The translations under genes and the position numbers were made by a program. From Dipylidium caninum (taxonomy: Eukaryota; Platyhelminthes; Cestoda; Cyclophyllidea; Dipylidiidae), in contig QEYB01000275.1 of the NCBI GenBank assembly GCA_017562135.1, positions 10,001 to 74,000 of the forward strand: DNA of 64,000 nt, given 5' to 3'. Below the pieces are notes generated by a model. The model was given only the letters and a program-made list of their open reading frames with translations. It had not been told where the DNA came from and did no database searches. Below, in pieces: positions 25,101 to 39,100 of the stretch (position 1 is its first letter; each line of letters opens with the position of its first letter).

Positions 25101-28100
25101 TTGCTACCAATGTGGCTTCATGGAGAAGGTTTTGGAAGAAGACGGAAGTGAGTGTAGTTGTCTCTTCCCCGTGGGCTCTGTGAATTGTAAAGCTATCACA
25201 TACCACGCAGCTTATCCAGCGCTATATGTGCAGCCAATCTTTTTGGGAAATTCACTCAAACAAAGCATGTTATCCCCAGCTGCAACTACGTTTTTTTGCG
25301 AGGTCAAATGGTCCTTGGGGCAATTAGCATTCCTATACTAATCAGGGACCCAAGGACAGGTAGAGTAAGCCAAAAAAATACACCGAAGACTACAGCTCAT
25401 GGCGGCAGATTATGTAGAACAAATAAATGAAATCGCCATTCCTGATGGCCCCCACAGAAGAGGTAGTGAAAGAGTCGCGATATCGGTGGCAAGGTATGCA
25501 GGAGACCCCCTACACTTATGACACAATTTGGTTTTATTCACCTACCCTTCGCCCTCCTGCAACGATTTTACTCAACAATCTCTCCATGGGTGGGCAATCA
25601 TGGTCCTCAGGACAGATGAAAATATCAAATTTCAGTCCTCCGTAAATGGGCTGACAGACAAGTACTTGTAGACTGATGTATCAGAGGGGTTCGCTCCACA
25701 GTGCACTTTTGCAAACAAGTGCTTTAAGAAAACGGATTGAAGCACCCCTCGGAATTTCTTGCGCGGTATCCTCGCTTCCTTCACTACCTCGACATATGAT
25801 GTACTTTTCAGTCCACGTGTACGAACTTGTGCGACCACGACATTCCGCTGACTGCTGTTGGAGAGGACAAAAGGTGCCGTTCTACCGAACACTACAATCG
25901 AGCCACATTCAACGAAAATGAAACTCCATGAAGTCAGGGCAGTGGCCTCTTGCTCTTCGCATTAAGCACTCTCACACTGTCAAACTAATCTTATCACGCT
26001 CCTCCGTGAATGAAATACCGGGCATTAGAAAACGCTGCATTGTAATGTAGCTCTTTGCCAAACCACTTCCAATTAGCAAAGATTGTCTACGGGCTTCCTC
26101 TTCGCCATTGTTTTGCCATTATTTCGTCATACATGAGGTTTGGACATAAGTGATTACTTTTTGTGGGCCTTCCTGTGCAGACCAGCAGGGTGAAATTGCA
26201 CCAGGCTCATGCTCTATTTCAAATCCCACTAGAAAGTTCATTGTCAACTTTTGGCAGTGCACTTAACTTGCCGGGGCGGAGCCTTAATTCGGTGGTCTGG
26301 CAGCTTGTCGCTTCCAGATGCTCTCTTGGCATTACCAGACATAAGTAAGAAAATTTCCGTCCTCCCATAAGCACAAAATTAGTCTCCGAAGAATTTGAGC
26401 TGACAGGACAAATGAACAACGTACTGTAGCACATTTAGTCTTCGCCTGGGGACATTTCCTGCATTAGGCATTCGATTCAGACGCATTGTCACTTACCGGC
26501 ATAATAGATGTGAATTTTACCGACACACACTAGAAAGGCGCCGAACAACTGTAAATACCTCTCCATTTAAGCGAATTGCACTGATAGGCGGGAGTTGTAA
26601 CATGCGGGCTTCGCTCGCGCAGGCGCTGCGGGGGACAGCGCAGAACTGGACTGCGACTTGAGCATGCGCTGGTAGTTGGCCTAGGGTCAACTTCCGGTCT
26701 CTCCGCCCCAAGCCGATATTTAAGGCACGACAATTTTGTTTCCATGCTGAACAAATGCTGACTCGGACCCAGCCGAAACGAAGTGAATGTCCTATGACTT
26801 GGCATGACATGCAGCCTCATGGAAGCGGGACCCCAGGTGAGAAAGGTAAGCCAAATTGTGCCACACTGTGCGCTGCTTCCTCGCTCTATGCATAATCTCA
26901 CCACATCTGAATATTAGTTTACGTAATTAACTGTTTCTCGATTTTACAGTTCGGCGAGACAGCCTTCCCCTCCGCTACATACCAGATTGTTGGCATGGTG
27001 GGAGAGTGTGCATTATGAGGCCCAAATAATATCACTCTTTAAACCCTTGGTAAGCAATGCGGCAACTAAAAAATGGTCTTTTTTAGCTGTCTCTAAAACC
27101 CCACTACAGGGCGGTTTTTAAGTATGCAAAATAAGCGCAACTCTGCTTCTCATAGGCCTAGGCAGTGCTGTTGTCCCGGGGACTGGAACTAAGTTGATAG
27201 AGAGAAGGCGTAAGAGCCAGGAGATTTAGCGCCTAACGGCGCCATGTTAATCCTAATGTGGAATTTGATGTAAACCCACCAAAGTAGACTTAAGGTTTGG
27301 CTCTGCTTCCGCAACATGAAAAGTCACTCGAAGCACCTGAAAACTGAAGATTTTAGACAATTCTTCACGTCTACGCTGCGCTAATGCCCTAAAATCGGTT
27401 CAAATATTTTTTTCAGGGCTATAATGCATTACTTATGAAATTGGATTGCACGTTGCAATTTCAGCAATAAACAGGAGTAACCACAATATTTCCCAGGAGG
27501 TGAATTATGCCGTCCTGACCTCGGTAGTGAGTTATTTTGACTTTGGCGAGTCTATTTTTGCAGTCTCAGAGGAAAATTTTATCTTCAGCAAATCTGAAAG
27601 CGTCATAAACATATTCGTCGAGATTCCGCTACTTTGCAACATTAGTAGAGGTGTACTGACGGAAAATTCGGAAGTGAGGGTAATGAGTTAGCGGTCAGAA
27701 AGAGTAAATTTTGTTTTGCCCAACACAACATTAACAGAATGACAATCTCATCATGAAACCTAGGAACGGAGGTGTTCCAAAAATGAATCCCTGCTAGTAG
27801 ACGCAACTTGCTTTCAAATTAGACCCTTTTTCGCCTTCACTGCCACGTTACACCTGATCAATCATCCGTGCTATATCATCTTGTGTCTAACAAACTCTCG
27901 GATTTGGCAGGCCCGAGGGGGGCAGGTTTCCCCCTAACCTCTACGAGCACTGACATGTACAATTCTCAAAATAAAATGCACATTGAAGCCTTCAGTAAAA
28001 CGTATTGTGTAGCATTCGAGTCAGGTGAAACATCTCCGTCCCGCTTCCCCAGATTAACTTGTAGGCTTCGAGCGAAAGTGCACATCACAAGTGTTTAACA

Positions 28101-31100
28101 GCGACTAATTGACAAGGCTAGCAGCGTATTTGTGGTGGCATCCCATTAACTTCGTTACGCACTGACCATCTTTTCGTCGAATAGCAGTCTTCAAATGAAA
28201 TACGTCTGATCGTATTGACTTCGTCTTATTGACAGATTTCTGGAAATTTCCGTTAAATTTGATAGGGTCCTAAAAAGTTGCCCTAATTGGCCGCCTCCTA
28301 TTCAAATGGGTCTAAATTTTCAGACTTCTTAAAAGATTCACTTCGGCACCAGTGAACTTATGTGAACGTCCGATCGTTGACACTGACCCTTTACTAACCC
28401 CACGTGCGTAATTTTGAACCACCCTCATAACTGATATCTCGCCTGATTTCAATAATATTTCCGCCCCAGGTAAGGGGACGAAAATGAGGTTTTGCTCGTT
28501 TGTGCGCGACGATGAAGACAGCTAACATACGCCACAGAAGTATCAGCACTAAGGAGATACTCTCAAATCGCAACACATTTCTACGGTGGATCAAATTTCG
28601 TCTAGACATTTTGGTAAACTAATCCTGAATATAAAAGAAGGCTTTCTTCTCGGTAATAATAAGCAGGGACGCAGTTTCCTCAAGCTCTCCTAATTTCCAC
28701 TGCCTCAAGGCCTGCCATCTTCTGTACAACCGTGTCTTTCGCATCTGCTTTTGTCATATGGGTTCACCCGACTCGCACAGGTACTTGCACTAACCTTCTA
28801 CTGGTAGACGCTTTTGCACGAGGTGCACATTTATGTCAACACATGAAAGTTAGCGATTTTCTCTGGAATGGCAGTTCTCTGTAACAATTCTTCATACCTG
28901 TAGTGGTGATATCGTTTGTCAGTCAGGGTTATTGTGGATAAAGCGGGATGTTTGGCAATTAAAACTGCATCATCATGAACTTATACGCACGTCTTGAGAA
29001 GCAAGCCAGTTTATACCCGAATTGGAAGTAGTAAACGTGTCTTCCCCATTTGCCAGACTGGTGCAAAGACGGCTACCGGTTGTCTGCATGCCGATCTGGC
29101 CGATAGGGCAAACGAAGGGCTCATGAAGACCAAGCATGTCAGGGCCTGAATCTTCACGGGCCTGCTAATACGTCCTTTTATAAGTGAAGCAAAATTGGTT
29201 CGTGTTTCCACACCGCCTTTCAGATGTAGCTCGTGTCCCAAATCAGTCGACGCTAATTCTCTTTAAATATTCACATAATCCTTACTATTATCCGGCAACA
29301 AAGCAGACCGATTTTCCTTAGAGAAATCGCGATTCCAGCGCCCCTGTTTGACGTGTTACAGTTTTGAACAAAAGTATTACCAAAATTCAGGTGCAAGGGA
29401 GTTTTGGTGGAGAGGCAAAGAGACCTAATACCCCCATTTTCGGTTCCTACAATTCTTCTCACTAGTGACGGGATGGAAGAAGTAAATGGATGAGCTGTCT
29501 ATAGACTATGCTCTACGCCTGTCAGCTTTTTGCGTGATCGATGGCACCAAAAATAAGGGAAGCGGTAACAGACCTGTGTTTTCATTCTTCCTCTCCGGCT
29601 GGCACGTTTCGCTCGCTCCCTTTTGGCAAAACTCCTTTCCATTTGACTAAAGCGAGAGATAATCAAACTGAGCAAATTGCTTATTTAAGAGACAGTTAAA
29701 GTTGGCCTTAATTAAAAATACTGAAGATGCACTTCAACTGTGGCTTCGAAGAGTTAATGGAGATTTACTCAGAGGGGTGAAGACGAACAATTTTTTAAAA
29801 TTCCGACGAAAAAATGGGCCAGTGCGCCAGATCGTGACGTCTTCTGCCGCTCTTATTGCATTGCGTGCAATCCACGCACCGCTCTTCCTCACTAATTCGC
29901 TATGTTTCGCATTACCAGCTCTTCGTCCTCGTCTTACACAGTGATTCGTTGACTTCTGCTTCTTCCCGTCCCCTCTACATATCCACCAGTCCACGCACTA
30001 TAATAATGGATTTATCTTGGATAATAATCCCGTGATCTGTTCATTTGTCAAAGCAACCAGTGGCACCATTAGTTGACTTTCCACCTTCTAAACACTTCCA
30101 TCCACGTTTGACAACTACAAGTTGAGCATCTCTCAACATTGCCATCTTCGGCCAGCTCGCCGTCAGCCCACAGACACGGAGATCTTAACTCTAGCCACCA
30201 CTTATGCTCATCGGCATGCTCAGCCAACTTGCAGCGTACAGAAACTTCGTCGCCGAGGTTATAACTTACATACTTCCACAATTTTCCGAACTTAGTAAGA
30301 ATGTTAGTTCGGTAAATCCACGAGCCCACGAACAACGAAAGGTTCTGTTCCCATCTTTCAGGCCATGTCAACGTGTAAGAAAAATGGCCTTTGAGTAGAG
30401 AGTGGATGCATATGCAAAAAGGTAGGTGACACGCTTCAGACCCCGCATTCGCCTTTATCTCGCACCAGGTGTTTCCAATCGCATGCTCTTATTTGCCAAA
30501 GCAATTGTCCCGGAGCAAACATACGAGCACACATTTCCTTGTTCATCCTAGTGTTCAGAACCAGTGGGTTTCGTGGCAGTGCTAAGGACCCATTGTAAGT
30601 CCAGCATTTCCTCCTCAATGAAGAGTAGGCGCTTTGCGCATTATCGTTCATTGATTGCTCCAAAATCCCAATCCACTGTGAGACAAACTTTATTTCTTCT
30701 CGGATGCTGCTCATTAGCAGAAAATGCTTAAAATTCTTCCCATCTCGATGTAAATCGCATTGGGAGCACGGTCAATTTGTTTCACTTCTGATTTCAACTA
30801 ACGTGCGGAAATTGAATACTAGCGATTTGTGTGAGTGCTTCAACGTTCGAGGTTTCCATCAGGTTCATGACGCTAAATACATGGAACACTCGTAATTCGA
30901 GGCGAGCATCGGCTCATCCTTTTAGACAACGCGGGGGCTACGCCGGAAGCACTTTGGTGAAACCATGATAAAGAGGATTATCATATTGCGACTAAGGAGG
31001 TGTAGCATCACAGGAATAGCGTAGACTTGCATTAAACTTGGATCAATTTTGTTACTTGCATCATTGGCGTAGGCGTAGGCGGAAGCCGAAGAAGCGCTAC

Positions 31101-34100
31101 GAGCTAAAATTTGTCGATGCATGCTGCCTGTAAAGACAGCATCCGTGCAAAGTGCGAGAAACCCTATAGACTAAAATTGCATTTGACTGGTAGTAACTCC
31201 TGGGAAGCTTCGAGGACGTCGAAAAGCTATGCTGGTTTGAAAAGCACAGATGGAAAAAGGGAACTTTTGTGACTGAGGAGCAGATAACCAAAGCAACTAG
31301 TGTCAGTTTAAACGCGGGTGGTGAACGAGTTAGCCTTTGGCAGTTGTATCAGACCTATTATGAAGGCAAGTGACTAAGTAGAACTCTTCAACTGAAGATA
31401 ACGAGTGGAGTTTGGTTGCTACAAAACGGAGAATGTACGGGAGCGGAAAGAGCCCACTCAAGGTGGTATTATATTTCTAACCTTTTCTAAGAAAAATGCG
31501 CCACTTTACCAAAATGAAGGCTCTGCCAACAAAACCTATTGCACTCATTTTCAAGACCGACTCGGCCCTGCATGAATGGCCTCTGTCTGTGGAAGGAATA
31601 AATAAGATTGGGTTGTTTGTTGTGAAAATTTATACCAAGTCATATCTCAGAACACTCAAATTACTAAAAGTTGTCAAATTACACTTCCGGTCGTAATTGC
31701 TAGATACAAGCTTCCACCCACGGCTCAGTTTACTTTATTTCCCGGCGCCATTGTCATACGAATGTTGGCATGTTATAACCGGAATCCCTGCCAATGAATC
31801 ACAAGTCAAAGGCTACTGCCTTTTTAGCCAAGATAATGGAGAATTTTCCACTTAGCCGTAGGGCGAAAGCTTTGTGTTAGCTGCGCCACTAGAAAAGAGG
31901 CTACTTATCCTTCCATCAACCTTTTAGTTTCAATTCATTTTCTGACTCAAGGCTATTTCCTTCAGGTCGAGCTCATTTTCGAGGGTACTCGTCAGAAGTT
32001 AGACACATACTAACATGCATATACTCACATGCCTCAAACTCTTACAACTGAAAAATAAGATAACTTTTGGAGTTTCTAGATCTACGCACTTATTAGTATC
32101 CTTTTTAATGCTCTTATTTTTTGTGTGCACGCATATATACGTGCAATTAGTTGCAATCGCCCATAACTGTCGATTCTGTCCGTTGGCATTCTGATGACCA
32201 ATCTGAACTACCGATATCTCTACAGGGAATGTTGAACTTGCCACGAAACGGAACCTGACCACTTGAAATATTAAAACCAGCGCGTACCACTCATTTCCGA
32301 GTCCGTATCCCGAAAAAGAATAAGCTTACTACCACCTTATTTGCGTGAATCACATTAGTTTCCCATGTCTGACTTTTGGTGAAGTGTTCAACACCACTAA
32401 ACTAGATAATCGCTGAGCCCTTAATTATATAGCGTCCCAATTAGAGTAGTGGCAATAACGCGTCTTGCCATTTTGTCAATTGAATTGACTTCGATTTCAA
32501 CCAACCAGTTTTGTTCAGCATTGGAATGATACTAATAACCTTAACATGGCTCCTTGTTCTGTCCGAGCATAGCCCTTCCCTTCCTAGTTGAGGTCATGGC
32601 GGTGAGTGAGAGTCAACAAGACACTTCCCTTAGGGGTAAGCAAATTATTCGTACACGATTTGAGAACTCGGGCTCACTTCGAAATTTAGTCCCTATTCCG
32701 TTAGTTTTCAGCGCATAAATACCTTCTCCTGCGACCCAGTTGAATTGACAAACAGGTAAATCCGCACTAATGTGACTTCGATCTGTAAGAACCGCCGATA
32801 TTAGTTGCCAGATCCCATAAAGCCACATTAAAACGATTTTTATCCCTCGTTAAATTTCATTGCTGTTTAGGTGCATCATTCGCAGCCCTCCCTTTGCCTA
32901 AAGGACTTGTGTTAGGCCGGTAGCAACAGATTCTAAAAGGATCACGACATCTATCCCGAAAAACGCCGAAATTTCAACCAAAACTTTCACCTTTTCGACA
33001 ATTGTGGCCGACGTGACAGGGGGGGAAACAATTTTTGAGAGCAGCGATTTGCGCTTTGATGCGGATAAATCTCGCAGCTTAGTAGCGAGTTTATTCGTCG
33101 AAATACTCTGCTGCTTAATTTGGACACTCTGAGACACCTCCCATTGGGTTTCCAAATTTCAGAGAACTCATTGTTTTCAAATCTACAAGGCCGTTCACAC
33201 AAGTTAAGAGCTGTTTTTCATCATCTAAAATCAGTTAGGCAAATAACACTGATTTTGAAATAGTGCGATTACTTTGGCGGAAAGTGCCTGTCAGTATGGT
33301 CCCCGAAACATAAGAAATCCCCTCCTCCAGAACGTATGGTTTAACTTTCTCCCAATGCTACAGATGACCTTACAAATCCACCAATAAAAGGGTTCTAGCC
33401 CATACTTCCAAGCTTACTTAAATGCAAATAAGAACTTACAGCAAACGAGATTCCCAGTTTTCGGTGGTTGATATTCCTAATTGGAGTATATTCTTCCATA
33501 TCACATAATGTTCTAGTGCAAAAGTAACCTCTGCATTTCTCGCAAAACTGGATTGTTTTCTGATAATTGCGTTTATTTTGAATTTTAACAAAAGGCGACC
33601 AATCGCCTTTGAGCAGGCGCTGATTGGTCAAATGGGTCAATTTTCCCTTCTTTGCATTTGTTAGTCGAGACGGAGGAAAGTGCATTTATTACGGATTTGC
33701 ATCGAAGGTTGACTAGTGTTACAGTATTCTAACACCCACTTATCATTACAGTAACTAATTTAACCAAATAAACTCAAAACTTAATCAGGGTCATTTTACG
33801 TTGTGATTTGGAGCCAGTTTGCTACGACATTGGAAGGGAGTGTGGTGAAGAAAAACGAAATTTCGCTTCAAATCGAAAAATAAGAGTTGCCTGTAGCTGT
33901 AAATTATTTGTAAAATACGTGACAATGATGGATGTTGAGACATCCCCATTAAGCTAGACAGAAGGTCTCTCAAGCCAATGGGTGAATATGAGCTATTAAT
34001 CTGCTATATCGTCCCACCTACATTGTGTCGGCAACAGGCCTTCGTTTGAACTTTAAAAAGCTAGCGAGACAGAACACTTAAATGACATTGTTTGCGGAAA

Positions 34101-35994
34101 TAACATCAAAGGCGATTTACGTCGACTGCAAACCTGTGGACCAGGTTCCGGCGAAATATTCTAGACTTGTAATGAGTGGAGACCACCTTCTGTACTTAAC
34201 ACCATATGTCTCCCATCTCTGCAAAAAAGAACTATAGAATGTGAGGTCAAGTCTAATGAAGTGGGTTTTACCTAAGTAAATAGACATATCTCACGCATCA
34301 TGTTGTCGAGTTCATGCCTGCTGTTTCATTGGTTTTCAACACTTCCAGAGGTCGGAGAAGTGCAACCTCACTGTGCGTCCGAAGGCAGAGAAGTTAGCAA
34401 CTTTGGGTGAAAGCCAGTTTTGTTTTAGGTCGCGACCTCACCTCCAAAACTTCAATAAATGACTTGGAGAGGACTCAAAATATCCTTGTTTAAAGCCACT
34501 GAGGTTTCTCCTATACCAGTTGCGGAGTTGCAACTTCATTCATTTTCATATAGTAATAATTTAAATTACGAGAAATGGTCCCCGTTATTTCGTTTAGCCT
34601 CAAGATTTTATTCCAGAGACCAGTTTTGTGGCATCCCGATGAAGGATGCTGGGTTAACTGGGGTCTTTTCAAAATGATTAAAGGAATTTCGAGGATCATC
34701 CCTTTGTAATGCACCCGCTGCCATATACACTGTGGAGTAAGTGGATTTGATTGTCTCATTCGCAAGAACACCGTATAAGAAAACATGACGAATATAAGTG
34801 TAATGTTGGCAACACTTGCCTTTAAGATCGAAAGCAGCATTCACGTATAAACAAGTCTACGCCTCAGTTGAAGTGCATGGAAAGAATGCCCAGTCGACAC
34901 TATATCGTTAAACAAAAATCGATAGTCTACTACTGTTTTTGTTACTATCGGGTGAAACATTATTAATCGAATGCACTTGTTTAATGTGGAGACCAAATGT
35001 CACGCATTTAGGTCAATCAATGGCTGACCTTTAAAAAAAGTAATTCCAGTGATTTGGATAAACTTCTGCTAAACTCATTTTAGTAAGGCGCTACGGTAAT
35101 AAGTCGAATTTGTTAAAGCTTCCAATTTTAGAATAAATACTTCTCTAATAACTTCCGGACACCAAGTTATTTGTTCTAGCTGTCAAAATTACCGAAAACG
35201 GATAGAAGACAGTCAATGAGCATTTTGCCTGTGGGAAAGTGTACAGGAAACATTAACCTATGAAGTTAAAGACGGTAATAGAGAAAGAGAAATGGAGAGT
35301 GTAAACGACGCCTATTTAGCCCATCATTCTTCATACACCAGCATGGGCGCCGAAATGCTAGCGACCAAAAGACTTTCTTGCTACTTTGCTATAATGAGGT
35401 ATGTTTTAACATGTCTGAAGCATTCAATGTTGATCATTTAAGATGTGCTTTATACATGATGGGAGAGGAGGCGTATTGAGATTAATCGGGAGACCCAAAC
35501 ATAGTTCCCGCCCAAATTTAATTCAACGCAGTTGCCTTCTAATAAAGAAAAAATACGTGATAGTAGGTATATGTAATGTCATGCATTAACTTATCGCTGA
35601 GTTACTTCATACCTGTAAGGTTCTCTGACGGAAACGCATTAGAACGTTGCAGGATGCTTAATGCATAACATCGGTGTGCAGTAAGTATTCTAAAAATTGC
35701 AATAATGCGAAATGTAAGAGCCGAGACGGTAAATTTAACCAAAATGATCCTTATATAAATGTGAATCGGAATGCCGCTATTCATCAGATTACCATGTTTT
35801 TGTAATTCTTAATCTTTATAAATTATTAAATAAAATCTCACTTACTTAAAGTAACATAAATATTTAAGGTCTTTTTAATAATGAATAAAATTTTATGCAG
35901 ACAGTTAAATCATATGAAGGTCACTTCATAACTGCGGCACATTGGCAAAGGTGTGTCAACGACTCCGCGTTGCGTTGTCGCTTAACCTCTTTAA
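22181..35994. other. Gene-poor stretch of about 13.8 kb
   Basis: Between unc-13 and the armadillo gene I see no exon with conserved protein sequence on either strand. Open frames here are short (mostly under 100 codons), many begin at non-ATG codons, and none shows domain or repeat structure. A GC-rich patch lies around 26.59-26.72 kb. A homopolymer G run occurs near 22.38 kb. No tRNA, rRNA, terminal-repeat or transposase signature was recognised. The region may hold unc-13 upstream exons or promoters, armadillo 5' exons, or non-coding transcripts. Confidence 0.6.
26755..27029 (+). CDS. Possible two-exon short ORF (53 codons), function unknown
   Basis: An ATG at 26755 opens MLTRTQPKRSEC and runs to a CAG|GTGAGA donor at 26836. 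A TTTTACAG acceptor precedes 26950, and the joined frame continues in phase 1 to a TAA at 27027-27029. It sits just downstream of a GC-rich, promoter-like patch. Splice consensus is good and the frame stays open, but the product is short, basic and unlike anything I know. It could equally be the 5' end of a non-coding RNA or chance. Confidence 0.2.
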
Positions 35995-36115
35995 ATGGAA
36001 CCATCTCGGTCAAGAGATGTAGTATCTTTACCCCATTCAGCGTTTACTTCGCAAAATTCTCTATTTTTTTCTGACAGCGGCCTATCCCTTGAGCCGCTCT
36101 TTCCAGTCGCCAGGT
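35995..36115 (+). CDS. Candidate N-terminal coding segment of the armadillo gene
   Basis: An ATG with a fair context (AAATGG) at 35995 opens a Ser-rich frame of 40 codons containing SDSGLSLEP, reminiscent of the beta-catenin DSG degron but with one residue less before the second serine. It ends in TAG at 36115-36117. The armadillo frame (VQRLSS and onward) overlaps it, shifted by one base. Removing one base between about 36095 and 36115, for instance one C of TTTCCAG, would fuse them without an intron. The alternative is that the armadillo exon starts at an acceptor at 36077 and this ATG is chance. I favour the fusion but cannot prove it. Confidence 0.4.
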
Positions 36116-39100
36116 AGCCCTAGCAAACCCACATCCGCTGTCCAAAGGCTTAGTTCGTGCACCTCCAATCTTGCTAAAGTTATTGGAATGATCATTAATT
36201 ACAAGGTTTGTAGAATTTTTTACAATGCCTTGTTGACCGCTTTACCTCGTCTTTATCTTCTGTTTAGGATGATGCTTCCGCGACGGTATCCAACGTTCCA
36301 AAATTAACGCGTCTTCTTGATCCTAATCTGTCCACGCCACAGAATCAGTATAATGCCTGTGTTATATTGCACAAACTTGCTGAAAAGGACGCATCTCGAA
36401 ATAGCTTAGCTCATTACCCTTCCGTGAGCCTTGAATTGTTTAGTCCCCATTAGTAGATAACCCCGGACTTCAGTAATCTTTTCCTTTTTGGTCAGGTAAT
36501 CGAAAGCCTAGTTCATTTACTTCAGACAACACAGGACGTCAGTACACAAAATGAGGCTGCATTGGCATTGCGTAAACTATGCTATTCTAGACCAGCGGCT
36601 TCGGCAGTTCGTGGCGTTCTCTCCGTGAGCGACCTTGTTCACCTCCTAGGGTTTGTCGATTATTAGCCTCTTATTTGCCAAAATTACTTTTTATTTACGG
36701 TTTAAGCTTGAATTCCATTCATGCATCACTTGAAAACACTTTTTATAAACCGTCATCGTCTACTGCTGCCTGCGCTGTAGAGTGCAAAATTGAGGTCAGT
36801 TGCTATTGTTTTTGTCGTAATGTAGGATTTGAATCCCAACCTACTTTTTCACCGCCATGGGTATTTGATGTCTCGGAATATGTCGAGCCTTTTGTATTGC
36901 TGTTGACGTATATGGTCACTTTGATAAAAAAGTATTAAAACACTCACGGTTTTTACCGGTTAGTCATCCATCGGAGACTATTTTCCTCACCGCACTGTCT
37001 ATCCTCCATCGGCAAATGTTATTCCTTCCGGAAACGATTAGACCGGAGGTGAAAGAGTGTGGTGGGCCTGTACACCTGGCTGGCCTCCTCAATCCTGAGA
37101 AAATCATTGACCCACTCTGGTTGACCGTCTGTGCCGACTCCATCCGAATGACAGCCTATGATGACGCCGAAACGAAGGTGGGCTTCTCTTTTTATTAACG
37201 TTATTAATCTAGATATTTAGTACCCGCTCGTAAAATGGCAGAATCTAGATACTCGGGAGATTTTTATTTCATAATGGTTACACCAAGTGTACTGGAATAG
37301 GTCCCAAGCTGCTGGTAGGTTGTTGTTGGAGGCAATTTTAAGATCTACATGGTTTTATGCATTTTGTGAAATTTGGCTTTTTAATCGCTGAACACTTGAG
37401 TCATGAACTGTTACTGAAGTCGACTTTTGAGATTTCTATTTCCTTCAGCACATCTGTGAAATTATCGAAACAATCGGGTCACCTTTTTTTTCAGCACATT
37501 GGATTGCCGTACTTTGTTTTGCCTACTTAAATATTGTTATTAAAATATTGTTCGTTGAACTATTTTTGAATGCTTTCTTGCTCGAGCATAGACTTTTAAC
37601 CATGTTTTTAAAAGACTGGTAACGGAGAGTTTGCCAATTGTTAAGTGAAAACTGGGTGTACGATACAAGCCAGCCATTGATAATCCTGATCCACGTCTTT
37701 CGTCTTATTCTTATATCGAATGCCCCAAATAAACACCCGTTGGTTATTTGCAGTGTTAGAATATTTTTTAAATTCATTTTTAATTTAAAGAAGTTTCGCC
37801 ATTATTTCATTTGGCTTATTCTTCCCTATGGTTTGAATAGTAATTTCGTCCACTGCAGTTGTTTCCCTTGGTTCAACCAACGTTAGTGCGTCTGAATTTT
37901 CTGCTGCAGACTTTTTGTGCGCTTTCTCGCACAAAACAGTCATTTTGTCTTCTAATTCGTCTTCTGTCACTTACCTTATGCGTGCCAACTTACATCTGTG
38001 TATAATTGCATCTCTGTGCTGTCTACTCTGAATTCGAATAATTGTTTCAGCAGCGATTTAGCTCTCCGATAATCCCGTTAGTTTTTGTTTCGGTTCTGTG
38101 AAATTTCATACCTTTGTTTATTTTTAGAACGTATCACTTCATATTCAAAATTCTAAGTAATCTGGACTTTTACATCTCTCGTGGTTGAATTTCAAAAATA
38201 ATGTCTTATTTTTAGCTCATTTTGCTTGATTGTGAGATCGCCGATAAAATTGTATATCTCCTAAATACGTTCCAAAGCAATCAAAAACTCCAACACGCGC
38301 TCGCACGTCTTGTCAAGGTGCTTAGTGTTTCAACGGAATGTAAACAGGGCTTTGTTGAAGCTGGTGCTGTTCAGGTTCGTATAACGTTGACACCTCGCTT
38401 AAGTGGAGAGTGGTATGTTTGATATGGCATTTGACAAATATTTTAGGCGTTGACTCAACTCCTTAGATCTAAACACAAATCGCTGATACTTGAAGCTCTC
38501 TGGGGTCTTCGAAATCTGAGCGACCAGGCCTTTCATTTGACGGACACTAAGGACCTCTTGCGCCTCCTCGTACCCCTGGTCTCCTCATCTGTTGATCATA
38601 TCGCTATTTGTTCAGTTGGGTGTTTATGCAATCTTACCTGCCAAAATGCCACCAATAAAGCCGCTTTAATAGAATTTGGTGAGCGTTTAGCATGTTTAAT
38701 GCGGGCTTTGCGTTTGATTTTTTGGTTACCTTGCGTCTGCGCAAACTTTAGATGGCGTGCGCGGACTATGTGGTTGTCTGATGGCATTCCTGGATCGCGA
38801 TGAAGTGACCGAACCCATCTGTTCTGCTCTGCGGAATCTGACTCACCAGAATGAGCACGCGTCACTGGGCATAAGACAGGTAATTGTGGTTTCTGTTGGC
38901 TGGCGGGGATGAGGAACTGTTGAATCGCTGTTGGCCTCAGTAACGCATCTATCTGCTGAACTTCGCTTTCAGATCCACGATTCCGGTGTGCTGGAGGCTA
39001 TTGTCAGTCTACTAAAGCCCGAACAGTTTCTAGTACAACTACCTCTTATTAAAGCTGTAGTCGGTCTTATTCGCAATCTCGGGTTGTCAAAATCTTGTAG

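Noticed and set aside
33395..33685. 96-codon ATG ORF with a Cys pair pattern (FCEKCRGYFCTRTLC) on the minus strand
   Set aside because: No complete zinc-binding arrangement, no splice or promoter context, and its length is within what chance gives in this AT-rich gap.
36116..36125. A GTAGCCCTAG segment that would restore the armadillo frame if removed as an intron
   Set aside because: Ten bases is far too short for a spliceosomal intron. A one-base indel nearby is simpler.
36675..36938. Open frame in the armadillo intron that looked like a further exon
   Set aside because: Joining 36650 directly to 36964 gives the conserved armadillo sequence in phase (GHPSETIFLTAL). The frame in between does not align.
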